Below are positions 38,155 to 48,393 of a DNA stretch of 64,000 nt, one piece after another. The translations under genes were made by a program, and so were the position numbers. The notes beneath the pieces were generated by a model. That model did no database searches, had not been told where the DNA came from, and saw only the letters and a program-made list of their open reading frames with translations. Positions within the stretch are counted from its first letter, which is position 1, and every line of letters begins with the position of its first letter. This DNA comes from Rhodoblastus sphagnicola (lineage in GTDB: Bacteria; Pseudomonadota; Alphaproteobacteria; Rhizobiales; Beijerinckiaceae). The stretch is taken from contig NZ_NHSJ01000129.1 of the NCBI RefSeq assembly GCF_002937075.1, forward strand, positions 1 through 64,000. The letters are read 5' to 3'.

Positions 38155-38670
38155 ATGAAATCAATCCTTTCCGTCACCGTCAATGGGCGGCGGCGCGAAG
38201 ATCTCGTTCCCGACAACATGCTCTTGATCGACTATCTGCGCGAGGTCGTCGGGCTCACCGGGACGAAACAGGGCTGCGATGGCGGCGAGTGCGGCGCCTG
38301 CACGGTCCTGGTCGATGACGAGCAGCGGCTGGCCTGTTCGACGCTGGCCTTGCAGGTGCGGGATCGCCGCGTCGAAACCATCGAGGGACAGGCCAAGGAT
38401 GGCGAACTCAGCCCGCTGCAACGCGCCTTCCACGAAAAGCTCGGGACGCAATGCGGCTTCTGCACGCCGGGCATGATCCTGTCGGCCGAAGCCCTTTTGC
38501 GGCGCAATCCGCGTCCCGACCGCGAGGAAATCAAGGTGGCGATTTCCGGCAACCTGTGCCGCTGCACCGGCTACGTCAAAATCATCGAGGCGATCGAGTC
38601 CGCGGCGCAAGCCATGCAGGCCGCCGCCGAGGCCAAACAAGCGGCCGAGACCATGGAGGCCGCCCGGTGA
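38155..38670 (+). CDS. hcrC: 4-Hydroxybenzoyl-CoA reductase, [2Fe-2S] small subunit
   Basis: Carries the two [2Fe-2S] clusters of 4-hydroxybenzoyl-CoA reductase, which removes the para-hydroxyl group to give benzoyl-CoA. The plant-ferredoxin-like domain has [16 protein letters not shown] plus a later Cys. The helical domain has [11 protein letters not shown] and NLCRCTGY. The last 20 residues are an Ala/Gln-rich helix beyond the usual end. At 171 residues it fits the family. The stop overlaps hcrA as GTGA. The order small-large-medium equals hbaBCD of R. palustris. The protein also resembles small subunits of other Mo hydroxylases; the neighbours settle the identity. Confidence 0.92.
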   Translation: MKSILSVTVNGRRREDLVPDNMLLIDYLREVVGLTGTKQGCDGGECGACTVLVDDEQRLACSTLALQVRDRRVETIEGQAKDGELSPLQRAFHEKLGTQCGFCTPGMILSAEALLRRNPRPDREEIKVAISGNLCRCTGYVKIIEAIESAAQAMQAAAEAKQAAETMEAAR

Positions 38671-40985
38671 GCATCAAGGAGCTTAAAAAGACCCGCATCG
38701 GCGGCGTCGGCGTGCCCACCCCTCTCATCGACGGCGTGGACAAAGTCACCGGCAAGGCGCTCTACACGGCGGACCTGCCCGCGCCCGACGCCCTGTGCGG
38801 CCGCATTTTGCGCGCATCGCTTCCCCATGCGCGCATCGTGTCCGTGGATGTGTCGCAGGCCCTGGCGCTTGAGGGCGTCATCGCCATCTGCACCGGCGAG
38901 GACTGCCGCATTCCCTTCGGCGTGCTGCCGATCGCGGAAAACGAATTTCCGCTGGCGCGCGAAAAGGTGCGCTATCGCGGCGAGCCGGTCGCGGCCGTCG
39001 CGGCGATAGACGAGAAAACCGCCGACAAGGCGCTGAAACTGATCCGCGTCGAATACGAAAAGCTGCCGGCCTATTTTGACGCCAAAAAGGCGATGGCCGA
39101 GGGCGTCACGGCTGTTCACGCCGACAAGCCCAACAATATTTTGCGCGAGGTCCACGCGGAGTTTGGCGATTCCGAAGCCGGCTTCGCCAGCGCCGATCTG
39201 GTGCGCGAAAAGACCTACAAATTCGCCGAGGTCAACCACGCCCACATCGAGCCGAACGCGACGCTCGCGGAATATGAGACGGACGGAGGTCGCCTGGTGA
39301 TCCACACCACGACGCAGGTGCCGTATTATGTGCTGCGCAACGTGTCCAAATGCCTCGAAATCGAGGAAGCGCACGTCCGCGTCATAAAACCCTTTGTCGG
39401 CGGCGGTTTCGGCGCGCGCACGGAATGCCTGCATTTCGAGATCATCGCGGCGCTGCTGGCGCGCAAGGCCAAACGGACCGTGCGCCTGCTGCAAACCCGC
39501 GAAGAGACGTTCCTGGCCCATCGCGGCCGGCCGGAAACCTCGATCACGGTCAAACTCGGCATGAAGAAGGACGGCAGGCTCACCGCCTGCCACCTCCAGG
39601 CGACCCAGTGCGGCGGCGCCTACGCCAGCTACGGCATCATCACCATTCTCTACACCGGCGCGCTGCTGCACGGCATCTACGACATTCCCGCCATCAAGCA
39701 CGACGGCTGGCGCGTCTACACCAACACGCCGCCCTGCGGCGCGCAGCGCGGCCACGGCACGGTCGATCCCCGCGCAGCGTTCGAGGCGCTGATGAACGAA
39801 ATGGCCGACGAACTCGGCCTCGACCCGTTCGCGGTGCGCGAGATCAACCTGCTGCCGCAAGTCCCCTATGTCACCGCCTACGCCCAGCGCGTGATGAGCT
39901 ACGGCCTGCCGGAATGCCTGGAGAAGGTCAAAAAAGCTTCGGGCTGGGACGAGCGCCGGGGCAAGATGCCCAAGGGGCGCGGCCTTGGCGTGGCCTGCTC
40001 GCATTTCGTCTCGGGCACGACGACGCCGAAACACTGGACCGGCGAACCCCATGCGGTGGTCAATCTGCGGCTCGATTTCGATGGCGGCGTCACCGTGCTC
40101 ACCGGCGCGGCCGACATCGGCCAGGGCTCCAACACCATGGCCGGCCAGATGGTGGCCGAAACCCTCGGCATCGACTGGCGCCGCATCCGCGTGATCTCCG
40201 CCGACAGCGCGCTCACGCCCAAGGACAACGGCAGCTATTCCTCGCGCGTCACCTTCATGGTCGGCAACGCCGCCATCGACGCGGCGCAGCAACTCAGGCA
40301 AATCCTGATCGAGGCGGCGGCGAAAAAACTCGACGCGCGGCCGGAAGACGTCGAATGCGACGATGAGGTTTTCCGCGTCGTCGGTCAGGATCCCGGCCTC
40401 AGCTTCGCCGAAGTCGCCAAGGCCGCCTTGATTGGCGGCGGGGCCATCACGGTGAGCGGCGCCTTCAACAGTCCCAAGGAATTCATGGGCGACAGGGCGA
40501 TCAAGGGCAGCGCCATCGGCGCCACCATGGGGTTTTGTTACGCCGCGCAGGTGGTCGAGGCCTCGGTGGACGAGGTTACCGGCAAGGTGACCGCCCACAA
40601 GGTCTGGGTCGCCGTCGATGTCGGCCGTGCGTTAAATCCGCTGGCGGTCGAAGGGCAGATTCAGGGCGGCGTCTGGATGGGCATGGGGCAAGCGTTGTCG
40701 GAGGAAACCCGTTTTGTCGATGGCAAGATGCTGCACGGCAACCTGCTCGACTATCGCGTGCCCACCAGCGTCGAAAGTCCGGACATCGAAGTCCACATCG
40801 TCGAAAGCATCGACCCCAACGGCCCCTTCGGCGCCAAGGAGGCGAGCGAGGGCATGCTCGCCGGCTTCCTGCCCGCGCTGATGGACGCAGTCCATGAAGC
40901 GGCCGGCGTCTGGCCGCACACGCTGCCGCTGTCGCCCGACCGCATCAGCGACCTTCTCGATGCGCGCGACAGGGTGAAAAAATGA
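38667..40985 (+). CDS. hcrA: 4-Hydroxybenzoyl-CoA reductase, molybdenum large subunit
   Basis: Catalytic subunit with molybdopterin cytosine dinucleotide, 772 residues. It belongs to the xanthine oxidase family: an N-terminal a/b-hammerhead domain ([19 protein letters not shown]), then the molybdopterin domains with [23 protein letters not shown] and the active-site Glu in [10 protein letters not shown]. The GTG start at 38667 overlaps the hcrC stop, and the stop overlaps hcrB (ATGA). Its neighbours (a medium subunit with the extra 4Fe-4S loop, a CoA ligase and the benzoyl-CoA reductase genes) identify it rather than xanthine or CO dehydrogenase. Confidence 0.93.
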   Translation: MSIKELKKTRIGGVGVPTPLIDGVDKVTGKALYTADLPAPDALCGRILRASLPHARIVSVDVSQALALEGVIAICTGEDCRIPFGVLPIAENEFPLAREKVRYRGEPVAAVAAIDEKTADKALKLIRVEYEKLPAYFDAKKAMAEGVTAVHADKPNNILREVHAEFGDSEAGFASADLVREKTYKFAEVNHAHIEPNATLAEYETDGGRLVIHTTTQVPYYVLRNVSKCLEIEEAHVRVIKPFVGGGFGARTECLHFEIIAALLARKAKRTVRLLQTREETFLAHRGRPETSITVKLGMKKDGRLTACHLQATQCGGAYASYGIITILYTGALLHGIYDIPAIKHDGWRVYTNTPPCGAQRGHGTVDPRAAFEALMNEMADELGLDPFAVREINLLPQVPYVTAYAQRVMSYGLPECLEKVKKASGWDERRGKMPKGRGLGVACSHFVSGTTTPKHWTGEPHAVVNLRLDFDGGVTVLTGAADIGQGSNTMAGQMVAETLGIDWRRIRVISADSALTPKDNGSYSSRVTFMVGNAAIDAAQQLRQILIEAAAKKLDARPEDVECDDEVFRVVGQDPGLSFAEVAKAALIGGGAITVSGAFNSPKEFMGDRAIKGSAIGATMGFCYAAQVVEASVDEVTGKVTAHKVWVAVDVGRALNPLAVEGQIQGGVWMGMGQALSEETRFVDGKMLHGNLLDYRVPTSVESPDIEVHIVESIDPNGPFGAKEASEGMLAGFLPALMDAVHEAAGVWPHTLPLSPDRISDLLDARDRVKK

Positions 40986-41980
40986 ACATCCTTCCCGACT
41001 TCCGCCTTCACCGTCCGGCCACGCTCGACGAAGCCGTGCGCCTGAAAACCCAATTCGGAAACCCGGCCTGCGTCGCCGGGGGCACCGATCTCCTGGTCAA
41101 CCTGCGACGCGGCCTCGCCGAGCCGCGCGACCTGATCGACCTCTCCGGCCTGCGCGACCTCAACGAAATTCAGCGCCAGGGCGACGAACTATGGATCGGC
41201 GCGCTGGTGACGCTGGCGCGGCTCACGCGCGACCCCGAGATCACCTCGGCCTATCCCGTCATCGCTGAAGCGGCGGCGAGCGTCGCCGGCCCCACGCATC
41301 GCGCCGCCGCGACGCTCGGCGGCAATCTGTGCCAGGACACGCGCTGCGTCTATTTCAACCAGAGCGAATGGTGGCGCACCGGCAACGGGTTCTGTCTCAA
41401 ACACGACGGCGACAAGTGCCATGTCGTCGCCAAGAGCGACCGCTGCTACGCCACCTATCACGGCGATCTCGCGCCCGTCCTGATCGCGCTCGGCGCCAGC
41501 GCCATCGTGGTGCGGGAGGGCGGCATCAGGCGGCTGCCGGTCGAGGATCTGTTCAAGGAGGACGGCGCCCATTACCTGACGCTCGCGCCCGATGAAATCC
41601 TTGCCGCCATCGCCCTGCCGCCGCTCGGCGCGCAGCGCGCGGCTTACGTCAAGGCGCGCGTGCGCGACGCCATCGACTTTCCCCTCACCGGCATCGCGGT
41701 GGCGCTGACGCGCGAAAACGACGTCATCGCCGCCCTGCGCGTCGCCATCACCGGCATGAATTCCGCGCCGCTCTTGGTCGATGTCAGCAAGCTGATCGGC
41801 AAGCCGTGGGGCGACGAAACGGCCACGCTGCTGTCGAACGCCCTGCGCTCGCGCGCGACCGCGCTGGCCACCACGCTCGCCGGCCCGAAATACCGCCGCC
41901 GCGCGATGCAGGGCCTGGCGCGCCGGCTGATGGACCAGGCGTGGGCGCAAGAATCGACAAATGAGTCGGCCAATGAATGA
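40982..41980 (+). CDS. hcrB: 4-Hydroxybenzoyl-CoA reductase, FAD/[4Fe-4S] medium subunit
   Basis: FAD-binding subunit, 332 residues. It has the CO-dehydrogenase-type flavin fold ([25 protein letters not shown]). The diagnostic feature is an insertion of about 40 residues with Cys122, Cys138, Cys146 and Cys155. That spacing matches, as I recall, the [4Fe-4S] ligands of Thauera HcrB, a cluster unique to 4-hydroxybenzoyl-CoA reductases and linked to their reversed, low-potential electron flow. This makes the substrate assignment of the whole operon strong. The ATG overlaps the hcrA stop. Confidence 0.95.
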   Translation: MNILPDFRLHRPATLDEAVRLKTQFGNPACVAGGTDLLVNLRRGLAEPRDLIDLSGLRDLNEIQRQGDELWIGALVTLARLTRDPEITSAYPVIAEAAASVAGPTHRAAATLGGNLCQDTRCVYFNQSEWWRTGNGFCLKHDGDKCHVVAKSDRCYATYHGDLAPVLIALGASAIVVREGGIRRLPVEDLFKEDGAHYLTLAPDEILAAIALPPLGAQRAAYVKARVRDAIDFPLTGIAVALTRENDVIAALRVAITGMNSAPLLVDVSKLIGKPWGDETATLLSNALRSRATALATTLAGPKYRRRAMQGLARRLMDQAWAQESTNESANE

Positions 41981-42494
41981 TCGGAGGATCGTCCGGCTCG
42001 CATCAAAGGATCGCGAACCGCGCGACGCCTCCGACTCCGCGCCGGTCTCCTATGGCGTGCTGCCGCAATTGCTGGGGTTTCATCTGCGCCGCAGCCAGAC
42101 GGCGGTTTTTTCCCATTTCATGGAGTTTGTCAGCCCCGAGGAATCGATCACGCCGGGCCTGTTCGGCATGCTGGAGGTGATCGCCGCCAATGAGGGGCTG
42201 GCGCAAAGCGAACTCGCCAAGGCCATGGGCGTGGACCGCTCGACCATTGTGAAGGCGATCGACCAGTTGGAGGCGCGCCGCCTGATCGCGCGCCGGCCAT
42301 CGAGCGACGACAAACGCCGCCATAGGCTGTGCCTGACCCCGGCCGGCAAGGCGGCGCGCGCCCGCATCCGCGAATTGATTTTGAATCACGAGGCGCTTCT
42401 GGTCCGGTCCCGCCTGTCGACCGAGGAAGTGCAAACCCTGATCGGCCTGCTGGAGCGGCTGTGCCAGGGCGCTCAGCCCGCAAGCTTTCCCTAA
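41961..42494 (+). CDS. MarR family regulator (BadR-like position)
   Basis: A 177-residue winged-helix regulator. The DNA-binding part is ITPGLFGMLEVIAANEGLAQ, then ELAKAMGVDRSTIVKAIDQL and the wing RRPSSDDKRRHRLCLT. It overlaps the end of hcrB by 20 bases (ATG 41961; ATG 41973 is possible), so it is co-transcribed with the reductase. In R. palustris the MarR protein BadR activates benzoyl-CoA reductase genes; an equivalent role or local repression by aryl-CoA is plausible. The ligand is unknown. Confidence 0.87.
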   Translation: MSRPMNDRRIVRLASKDREPRDASDSAPVSYGVLPQLLGFHLRRSQTAVFSHFMEFVSPEESITPGLFGMLEVIAANEGLAQSELAKAMGVDRSTIVKAIDQLEARRLIARRPSSDDKRRHRLCLTPAGKAARARIRELILNHEALLVRSRLSTEEVQTLIGLLERLCQGAQPASFP

Positions 42495-42575
42495 GAATTT
42501 GGGAAGCCCGGACGGCGGCGCGACGCGCCCGCCGTCCAAACAAAAAGGCCAAAAGGCCTGTGCTGGGAGGATGCT

Positions 42576-44108
42576 ATGAACGACCGCGATTACAACGCGG
42601 CGGTCGATTTTGTCGATCGCCATATTGCCGAGGGCCGCGCCGAAAAAATCGCCTTCATCGACACCAACCGCAGCCTGACCTACGGCGCCATGGCCGATTC
42701 CGTGTCGCGCGTCGGGCCGATGCTGGCCAAGATGGGCGTCGAGCCGGAAAACCGCGTCGCGCTGGTGCTGCTCGACACCGTCGATTTCCCGATCCTGTTC
42801 TGGGGCGCCATCCGCGCGGGCGTCGTTCCCGTCCTGCTCAACACGCGGCTGACGGTCGAGCAATACCGCTACCTTCTGGCGGATTCGCGCGCGAAAGCCG
42901 TGTTCGTCTCGCCGCAACTCCTGCCGGCGGTCAAGGAGGCGTCGGCCGGTTGCCCGCGTTTGAGAGCCTTGGTCGCCGTGGGCGGCGCGCCTCCGGGCGT
43001 TCCCAATTTCGAAACCCTGCTCGCCGCCGAAAAGCGCCCCGCCGAACCCGCCCAGACCAGCGTGGACGAAGTCGCCTACTGGCTGTATTCGTCGGGCACC
43101 ACCGGCATGCCGAAAGGGGTGATGCACGTCCACGGCGCCCCCCGCGCGGTCGCCAAGGCCGCGGGCGAGAAGCGGGTCGGCTACAGAGAGGAGGATGTGG
43201 TGTTCTCGGCCGCGAAAATGTTCTTCTCCTATGGCCTGTCGAATTCCATCGTCTGCACGAACTGGGCGGGATCGACCAGCGTGCTCTATCCGGAGCGCCC
43301 GACGCCGACCACCGTGTTCGAAACGCTGAACACCTACCAGCCCAGCATTTTCTTCGGCGTTCCCACGCTCTACGCGGCGATCCTCGCCGACCGAAACTGC
43401 ACGCGGGAGAACGGCTCGCACGCGCTGCGCCTGTGCTTTTCCGCCGGCGAAGCCTTGCCGGCCCATGTCGGCCAGGCGTGGAAGGAGCGGTTCGGCGTGG
43501 ACATTGTCAACGGCGTCGGCTCCACCGAAATGGGGCATCTGTTCGTGACCAACATTCCCGGCGCGGTGGAATATGGCACGGCCGGCGTGCCGGTCGAGGG
43601 CTACAGCTTAAAACTGGTGGATGAAGCCGGCCAGGAGGTCGGCGCCAACGAACCCGGCGAACTCTGGGTGCGCGGCGAAACCTCGGCCGCCGGCTACTGG
43701 AACCAGCGCGCCCGGTCGCGCAACACTTTCATCGGCGAATGGACGCGCACCGGCGACAAATACATGCGCCGGGACGACGGGGTCTATGTCCTGATCGGCC
43801 GCACCGACGACATGTTCAAGGTGTCGGGCATCTGGGTGTCGCCCTACGAGGTCGAGGAGGCGCTCGCCAGCCATCCCGCCATTCTGGAAGCCGCCGTCGT
43901 TCCCAGCCAGGACCAGGACGATCTGATCAAGCCAAAAGCCTATGTCGTGCTGTCCGAAGGCGTCGCGCTCGACGACGACTTGTTCGACGACCTGAAATCG
44001 CATGTCAAGAATGCGGTCGGGCCGTGGAAATACCCGCGCTGGATCGAGGTGGTCCCGGAATTGCCGAAAACGGCGACGGGAAAATTGCAACGCTTTCTGC
44101 TACGCTGA
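42576..44108 (+). CDS. Benzoate/4-hydroxybenzoate-CoA ligase (copy 1)
   Basis: Activates an aromatic acid with ATP and CoA; 510 residues of the ANL superfamily, benzoate-CoA ligase group. Motifs are YSSGTTGMPKG (phosphate loop), SAAKMFFSYGLSNS, GVGSTEMGH, GRTDDMFKVSGIW (hinge) and PKTATGKLQR with the catalytic, acetylatable Lys. It follows hcrCAB and the marR gene, so 4-hydroxybenzoate (an HbaA role) is the likely substrate. Sequence alone does not separate it from benzoate. The start follows GGGAGG. An SDR gene begins five bases after its stop. Confidence 0.88.
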   Translation: MNDRDYNAAVDFVDRHIAEGRAEKIAFIDTNRSLTYGAMADSVSRVGPMLAKMGVEPENRVALVLLDTVDFPILFWGAIRAGVVPVLLNTRLTVEQYRYLLADSRAKAVFVSPQLLPAVKEASAGCPRLRALVAVGGAPPGVPNFETLLAAEKRPAEPAQTSVDEVAYWLYSSGTTGMPKGVMHVHGAPRAVAKAAGEKRVGYREEDVVFSAAKMFFSYGLSNSIVCTNWAGSTSVLYPERPTPTTVFETLNTYQPSIFFGVPTLYAAILADRNCTRENGSHALRLCFSAGEALPAHVGQAWKERFGVDIVNGVGSTEMGHLFVTNIPGAVEYGTAGVPVEGYSLKLVDEAGQEVGANEPGELWVRGETSAAGYWNQRARSRNTFIGEWTRTGDKYMRRDDGVYVLIGRTDDMFKVSGIWVSPYEVEEALASHPAILEAAVVPSQDQDDLIKPKAYVVLSEGVALDDDLFDDLKSHVKNAVGPWKYPRWIEVVPELPKTATGKLQRFLLR

Positions 44109-44113
44109 TCGCC

Positions 44114-44872
44114 ATGGATCTCAGTCTCGCCGGAAAAGTGGTTCTCGTGACGGGCGGCTCGAAAGGCATCGGGCTCGCCTGCGCAAGACTTTTTGTGGAG
44201 GAAGGGGCGCGCGTCGCGATCTGCGCGCGCTCCGTCGCGAACGCGCTTCCCGGCGCGTTCGGCGTCGCCGCCGACCTGTCGGATGCCGCGCAGGCGGAGG
44301 CGATGATCGACGCCGTCGAAGCGCGCCTCGGCCCCATCGACGTGCTGGTGAATTCCGCCGGCGCGGCCAAGCGCAGCCCGCCGGACGCGCTGACCCCGGA
44401 TTTCTGGCGCGCGGCGATGGACGCAAAATTCTTCACAACGATCAACGCTGTCGATCCGCTGGTGAAAAGAATGGCGCAACGTGGCCGGGGCGTGATCGTC
44501 AACATCATCGGCGTCGGCGGAAAGACGGCGACCTCCACCCATCTGGCGGGCGGCGCGGCCAATGCCGCGCTGATGCTGGCGACGGCGGGCCTTGGCGCGG
44601 CCTATGCGGGCAAAGGCGTGCGCGTGGTCGGCGTCAGTCCGGGCCTGACCGACACCACCCGCGTCGCCGAAGGCATGATCGCGGAGGCCCACCTGATGGG
44701 AACCGATGTCGCGCAAGCCCTGCTCCAGAACCTCGCGGACATTCCGATGGGCCGTCTGGCGACGCCGGAGGAAATCGCCAATGCCGTGGCGTTCCTGGCG
44801 TCGGACAAGGCCAGCTATGTCACCGGCGTCACCCTGGTGATGGACGGCGGCAAAAGCCCGACGGTGGTTTAG
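44114..44872 (+). CDS. Atypical SDR protein without the catalytic Ser-Tyr-Lys set
   Basis: A 252-residue short-chain dehydrogenase fold. The cofactor loop TGGSKGIG and NSAG are present and the C-terminus (GVTLVMDGG) is normal. Where the active-site Ser and Tyr-x-x-x-Lys belong, residues 130-150 read NIIGVGGKTATSTHLAGG followed by AAN; Gly and Asn replace the Tyr and Lys. Proteins of this look occur beside aromatic CoA-pathway genes, and some SDRs without this set are not dehydrogenases. It is five bases after the ligase gene and clearly in its operon, perhaps a ring-modifying or CoA-binding role. Function unknown. Confidence 0.8.
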   Translation: MDLSLAGKVVLVTGGSKGIGLACARLFVEEGARVAICARSVANALPGAFGVAADLSDAAQAEAMIDAVEARLGPIDVLVNSAGAAKRSPPDALTPDFWRAAMDAKFFTTINAVDPLVKRMAQRGRGVIVNIIGVGGKTATSTHLAGGAANAALMLATAGLGAAYAGKGVRVVGVSPGLTDTTRVAEGMIAEAHLMGTDVAQALLQNLADIPMGRLATPEEIANAVAFLASDKASYVTGVTLVMDGGKSPTVV

Positions 44873-44900
44873 AAAGAAAGCCGCTGAAAGATGCGCCAAG

Positions 44901-45022
44901 CGCCCTCGTCCTTCGAGACGGCCCCTCCGGGGCCTCCTCAGGATGAGGGCGCTTCCATTGATTCCATTGAACCCCTCATGCTGAGGAGCAATGCGCGGCA
45001 TTGCGTCTCGAAGCACGAGGGG
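44901..45022. repeat. Dispersed palindromic repeats, family 3 (inverted pair)
   Basis: Two imperfect hairpins, 44901-44951 and 44971-45022. Each is made of a CCTCGTCCTTCGAGACG-like half and a CTCAGGATGAGGG-like half, in opposite order. The same elements recur at 56964-57083. They lie between convergent genes and may act as terminators. Confidence 0.7.
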
Positions 45023-45055
45023 TTCAACGCGCGGCTTTTTCGTCAGCTTGCCAGA

Positions 45056-46258
45056 TCACACTTTCTCCAGAGCCAGCGCGATGCCCTGCCCGACCCCGAT
45101 GCACATGGTCGCCAGCGCCCGCTTTTCGCCGCGCGCCAAAAGCTCCATCGCCGCCGTCAGGGCGAGCCGGGCGCCGGACATGCCGAGCGGATGGCCGATG
45201 GCGATGGCGCCGCCATTCGGATTGACGAATTCCGCGTCATCCGCGATGCCCAGCCCACGCAGGCAGGCCAAGGCCTGCGCGGCGAAAGCCTCGTTCAATT
45301 CGATCACGCCGAAATCGCCGATCTTCAGCCCCAGCCGCGCCATCAGTTTTTGCGTCGCCGGGATCGGCCCTAGACCCATCAGGCGCGGCGCGACGCCGGC
45401 CGTGGCAAGGCCTGATATCCGCGCCATCGGGTTCAGTCCGTAAAGCGCGACAGCTTCGCCGGAGGCGACGATCAAAGCCGCCGCGCCATCATTGACGCCC
45501 GAGGCATTGCCCGCCGTCACCGATCCGCCCTTGCGAAACGGCGTCGGCAAAGCCGCGAGTTTTTCGAGCGTGGTCGCGCGGGGATGTTCGTCCTTTTCGA
45601 CCAGGGTGATATTGCCCTTGCGATCAGAAATCTCGACCGCGACGATCTCGCGCGCGAGCCGGCCGCTCGCCTGCGCTTTCGCCGCGCGCGCCTGACTGCG
45701 GCAGGCGAATGCGTCCTGATCCGCGCGTAAAATGTTGAATTCGGCGGCGACGTTTTCCGCCGTCTCCGGCATGGACTCGATGCCGTATTGCGCCTTGATC
45801 AGCGGATTCACAAACCGCCAGCCGATGGTGGTGTCGAAAATTTCCGCCTTGCGTGAAAAGGCTTCCTCCGCCTTGCCGTAGACAAACGGCGCGCGCGACA
45901 TGGATTCGACCCCGCCCGCCAGCACGACCTCGGCCTCGCCCGCCCGAATGGCGCGCGCCGCCGCGCCGATGGCGTCGAGACCGGAGCCGCACAAACGATT
46001 GATGGTCGCGCCGGGAATTTCAGGCGGCAGACCGGCCAGCAGGAGCGCCATGCGCGCGACATTGCGATTGTCCTCGCCGGCCTGATTGGCGCAGCCGGCG
46101 TAAAAATCGTCAATGCTTTCCGCCGGCAGACCGGGCGCCCGCGCCAGCACGGCGCGCAAAACATGGGCGAGCATGTCGTCGGGCCGCGCGCACGAAAGCG
46201 CCCCGCCATAACGTCCCACCGGCGTGCGCAAGCCCTCGCAGAGATAGGCGTCCTTCAT
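45056..46258 (-). CDS. Acyl-CoA thiolase (3-oxopimelyl/3-oxoadipyl-CoA type)
   Basis: Cleaves a 3-oxoacyl-CoA with CoA; 400 residues. The nucleophile is Cys90 in NRLCGSGLDAIG. The other catalytic blocks are GGAIAIGHPLGMSGAR (His) and CIGVGQG (Cys). It resembles PcaF/FadA-like degradative thiolases. It follows the fadJ-like gene with an ATGA overlap and lies in the had operon. The expected reaction is 3-oxopimelyl-CoA to glutaryl-CoA plus acetyl-CoA. ATG 46258 fits homology and overlap; the frame extends upstream without homology. Confidence 0.9.
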   Translation of the reverse strand: MKDAYLCEGLRTPVGRYGGALSCARPDDMLAHVLRAVLARAPGLPAESIDDFYAGCANQAGEDNRNVARMALLLAGLPPEIPGATINRLCGSGLDAIGAAARAIRAGEAEVVLAGGVESMSRAPFVYGKAEEAFSRKAEIFDTTIGWRFVNPLIKAQYGIESMPETAENVAAEFNILRADQDAFACRSQARAAKAQASGRLAREIVAVEISDRKGNITLVEKDEHPRATTLEKLAALPTPFRKGGSVTAGNASGVNDGAAALIVASGEAVALYGLNPMARISGLATAGVAPRLMGLGPIPATQKLMARLGLKIGDFGVIELNEAFAAQALACLRGLGIADDAEFVNPNGGAIAIGHPLGMSGARLALTAAMELLARGEKRALATMCIGVGQGIALALEKV

Positions 46259-48393
46259 CGCAACGACTCCACCAGCGAGTTTTTGGGCGCGGCCTCGCCG
46301 GGCGCGAGTTCGCCAAACGTCCCGCCGGAATCGGCGAGTTGCTGGATCAAGGCCGCCGGTTCGTATGCGGGACCGGCGAACGCGCGCAAAGCCTCGATAT
46401 CGGCGAGAATGCACTCAAGGCCGATGGCGTCGGCCTCGAACATCGGCCCGCCGCGCCAGGCGGGATAACCGTAGCCGTGGACGAGAACCATATCCACGTC
46501 GAGCGCGCGCCCGACGATCCCCTCCGACAGGATTTTGGCGCCTTCGTTGATCATGGCGGCGCGCACCAGACGCTGGATATCCTCGGCCGGACTCGTCTTG
46601 CGCGCGAAACCTTTTTCAGCGGAAACTTTTTCCACGAGTTCGCTCACCACCGGATCAATCGTGCGCTTGCCGTCGGGATAGACGTACCAGCCGGCCCCCG
46701 TTTTTTGGCCGAACCGCCCGAGATCGCAGAGCCGATCGGCGACGGTCGAGGCATAACGTTCATTCGGATCGCGCGTCGCGGCGAGACGCTTGCGCCGCGC
46801 CCAGGCGATATCGAGGCCGGCAAGATCGGACACCGCGAACGGCCCCATGGCGAATCCGTAAGCTTCAAGCGCGCCGTCTACGTCCTGTGGCAGCGCGCCG
46901 GCCTCCAGAAACATTTCCGCCACCGGCCGCCACACCGCCAACATGCGATTGCCGACAAAGCCATCGCACACGCCGCAGACCACAGGCAGTTTTTTCAGCC
47001 TTTTCGCGACCGCCACGCCGGTCGCAACCGCGTCCGCAGAACTCCGGCCGCCTTCGACAACCTCGACCAACCGCATGACATGGGCTGGCGAGAAGAAATG
47101 CAGCCCGATCACATCGGCGGCCCGGCCGCTGAACGCGGCGATCGCGTTGACGTCGAGCGCGGAGGTGTTGGTGGCGAGAACGGCGCCCGGCCTGGCGAGC
47201 GCGCCAAGGCGCGAAAAAATGTCCTGCTTCACGGCCATGTCCTCGAAGGCCGCCTCGATAATCAGATCGCAATCCGCCAGCGCGGAAAAATCCGCGCTCA
47301 CATATGCGCGCGCCCGCTTCTGATCGAACTGCGCCTGCGTGAGCTTGCCCGATTTAAGCGGACGCGCCCAAAGCCCTTCAATTCTCTGAACGCCCGCATC
47401 GACCGCCGCCGCGCTGGTCTCGACCACGCGGACGTCATAGCCGCCATCCACAAGCGCGACGGCGATCCCCGCGCCCATCGTCCCGGCGCCGATCACGCCG
47501 ACCTTTTCCACGGGACGAGGCGCGACGCCTTCGAGCCGCGCCACCCGCGCGACTTCGCGCTCGGCGGCGAAGACGTAGCGCAGCGCCCTGGACTGGTCGC
47601 TCCGCATCAGCTCGAAAAAAGTTTTGCGCTCGCGCGCGATGCCCTCGGCGAAGGGAAGCGCTGAGGCCGCCGCAACCAAGCCGGCGGCGACTCCCGGCGC
47701 GATCTGCCCCCGCGCCTTTTTGTCCACCTGCGCGCGCGCGGCGGCGAAGGCGACTTGGTCGCAAGCCGGAACCTCCAGTCGCCCGGCGCGACGCAAATCC
47801 TTGCCGATCAGTTTTCGCGCCTGCGCGCGCGCGGCCTCAAACACATCGCCGGAAACGACGACATCGACGAGGCCGAGCGACAGGGCTTCTTGCGCCTTGA
47901 CCTGGCGCCCGCTGGCGACAAGATCGAGCGCGGGCAGCATCCCGACGAGACGCGGCAAACGCTGGGTTCCGCCCGCGCCGGGGACGAGGCCGAGCTTGAC
48001 TTCGGGCAGCCCGACCAAAGCGTCGGCCGCCATGACCCGCGCATGGCAGGCCAGAGCGGTCTCAAGACCGCCGCCGAGCGCGGTTCCGTGGATCGCCGCG
48101 ACGAGCGGTTTGCCGCTGTCCTCAATGGCCTGCAACACGTCGGGCAAGTGGGGCAAAAGCGGCGGCTTGCCGAATTCCCGAATATCGCCGCCGGCGATAA
48201 AAGTCTTGCCGGCGCAGCCGATGACGCCAGCCTTGACAGCGGGATCGGCGTTGATCTTTTCGACCGCGTCGAGAAGCCCCTGCCGCACCGCCTGCGACGT
48301 GGCGTTCACCGGCGGATTGTCGATGATGACGAGCGCAATCTCGTCGTGTCGTCGGATGGAAACGGACAAAGAAAACTCCCTGGCTCCGTTCAC
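46255..48393 (-). CDS. Bifunctional enoyl-CoA hydratase/3-hydroxyacyl-CoA dehydrogenase (FadJ-like)
   Basis: A 712-residue beta-oxidation fusion. The N-terminal hydratase (about 1-190) keeps both glutamates ([25 protein letters not shown]). The C-terminal 3-hydroxyacyl-CoA dehydrogenase (about 290-690) has [13 protein letters not shown] for NAD and [15 protein letters not shown]. Between had and a thiolase it should oxidise 3-hydroxypimelyl-CoA, the product of Oah, and process shorter dicarboxyl-CoAs. The GTG start at 48393 overlaps the had stop (GTGA). It resembles PimF of the R. palustris pimelate operon; true substrate chain length is not visible. Confidence 0.9.
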   Translation of the reverse strand: MNGAREFSLSVSIRRHDEIALVIIDNPPVNATSQAVRQGLLDAVEKINADPAVKAGVIGCAGKTFIAGGDIREFGKPPLLPHLPDVLQAIEDSGKPLVAAIHGTALGGGLETALACHARVMAADALVGLPEVKLGLVPGAGGTQRLPRLVGMLPALDLVASGRQVKAQEALSLGLVDVVVSGDVFEAARAQARKLIGKDLRRAGRLEVPACDQVAFAAARAQVDKKARGQIAPGVAAGLVAAASALPFAEGIARERKTFFELMRSDQSRALRYVFAAEREVARVARLEGVAPRPVEKVGVIGAGTMGAGIAVALVDGGYDVRVVETSAAAVDAGVQRIEGLWARPLKSGKLTQAQFDQKRARAYVSADFSALADCDLIIEAAFEDMAVKQDIFSRLGALARPGAVLATNTSALDVNAIAAFSGRAADVIGLHFFSPAHVMRLVEVVEGGRSSADAVATGVAVAKRLKKLPVVCGVCDGFVGNRMLAVWRPVAEMFLEAGALPQDVDGALEAYGFAMGPFAVSDLAGLDIAWARRKRLAATRDPNERYASTVADRLCDLGRFGQKTGAGWYVYPDGKRTIDPVVSELVEKVSAEKGFARKTSPAEDIQRLVRAAMINEGAKILSEGIVGRALDVDMVLVHGYGYPAWRGGPMFEADAIGLECILADIEALRAFAGPAYEPAALIQQLADSGGTFGELAPGEAAPKNSLVESLR

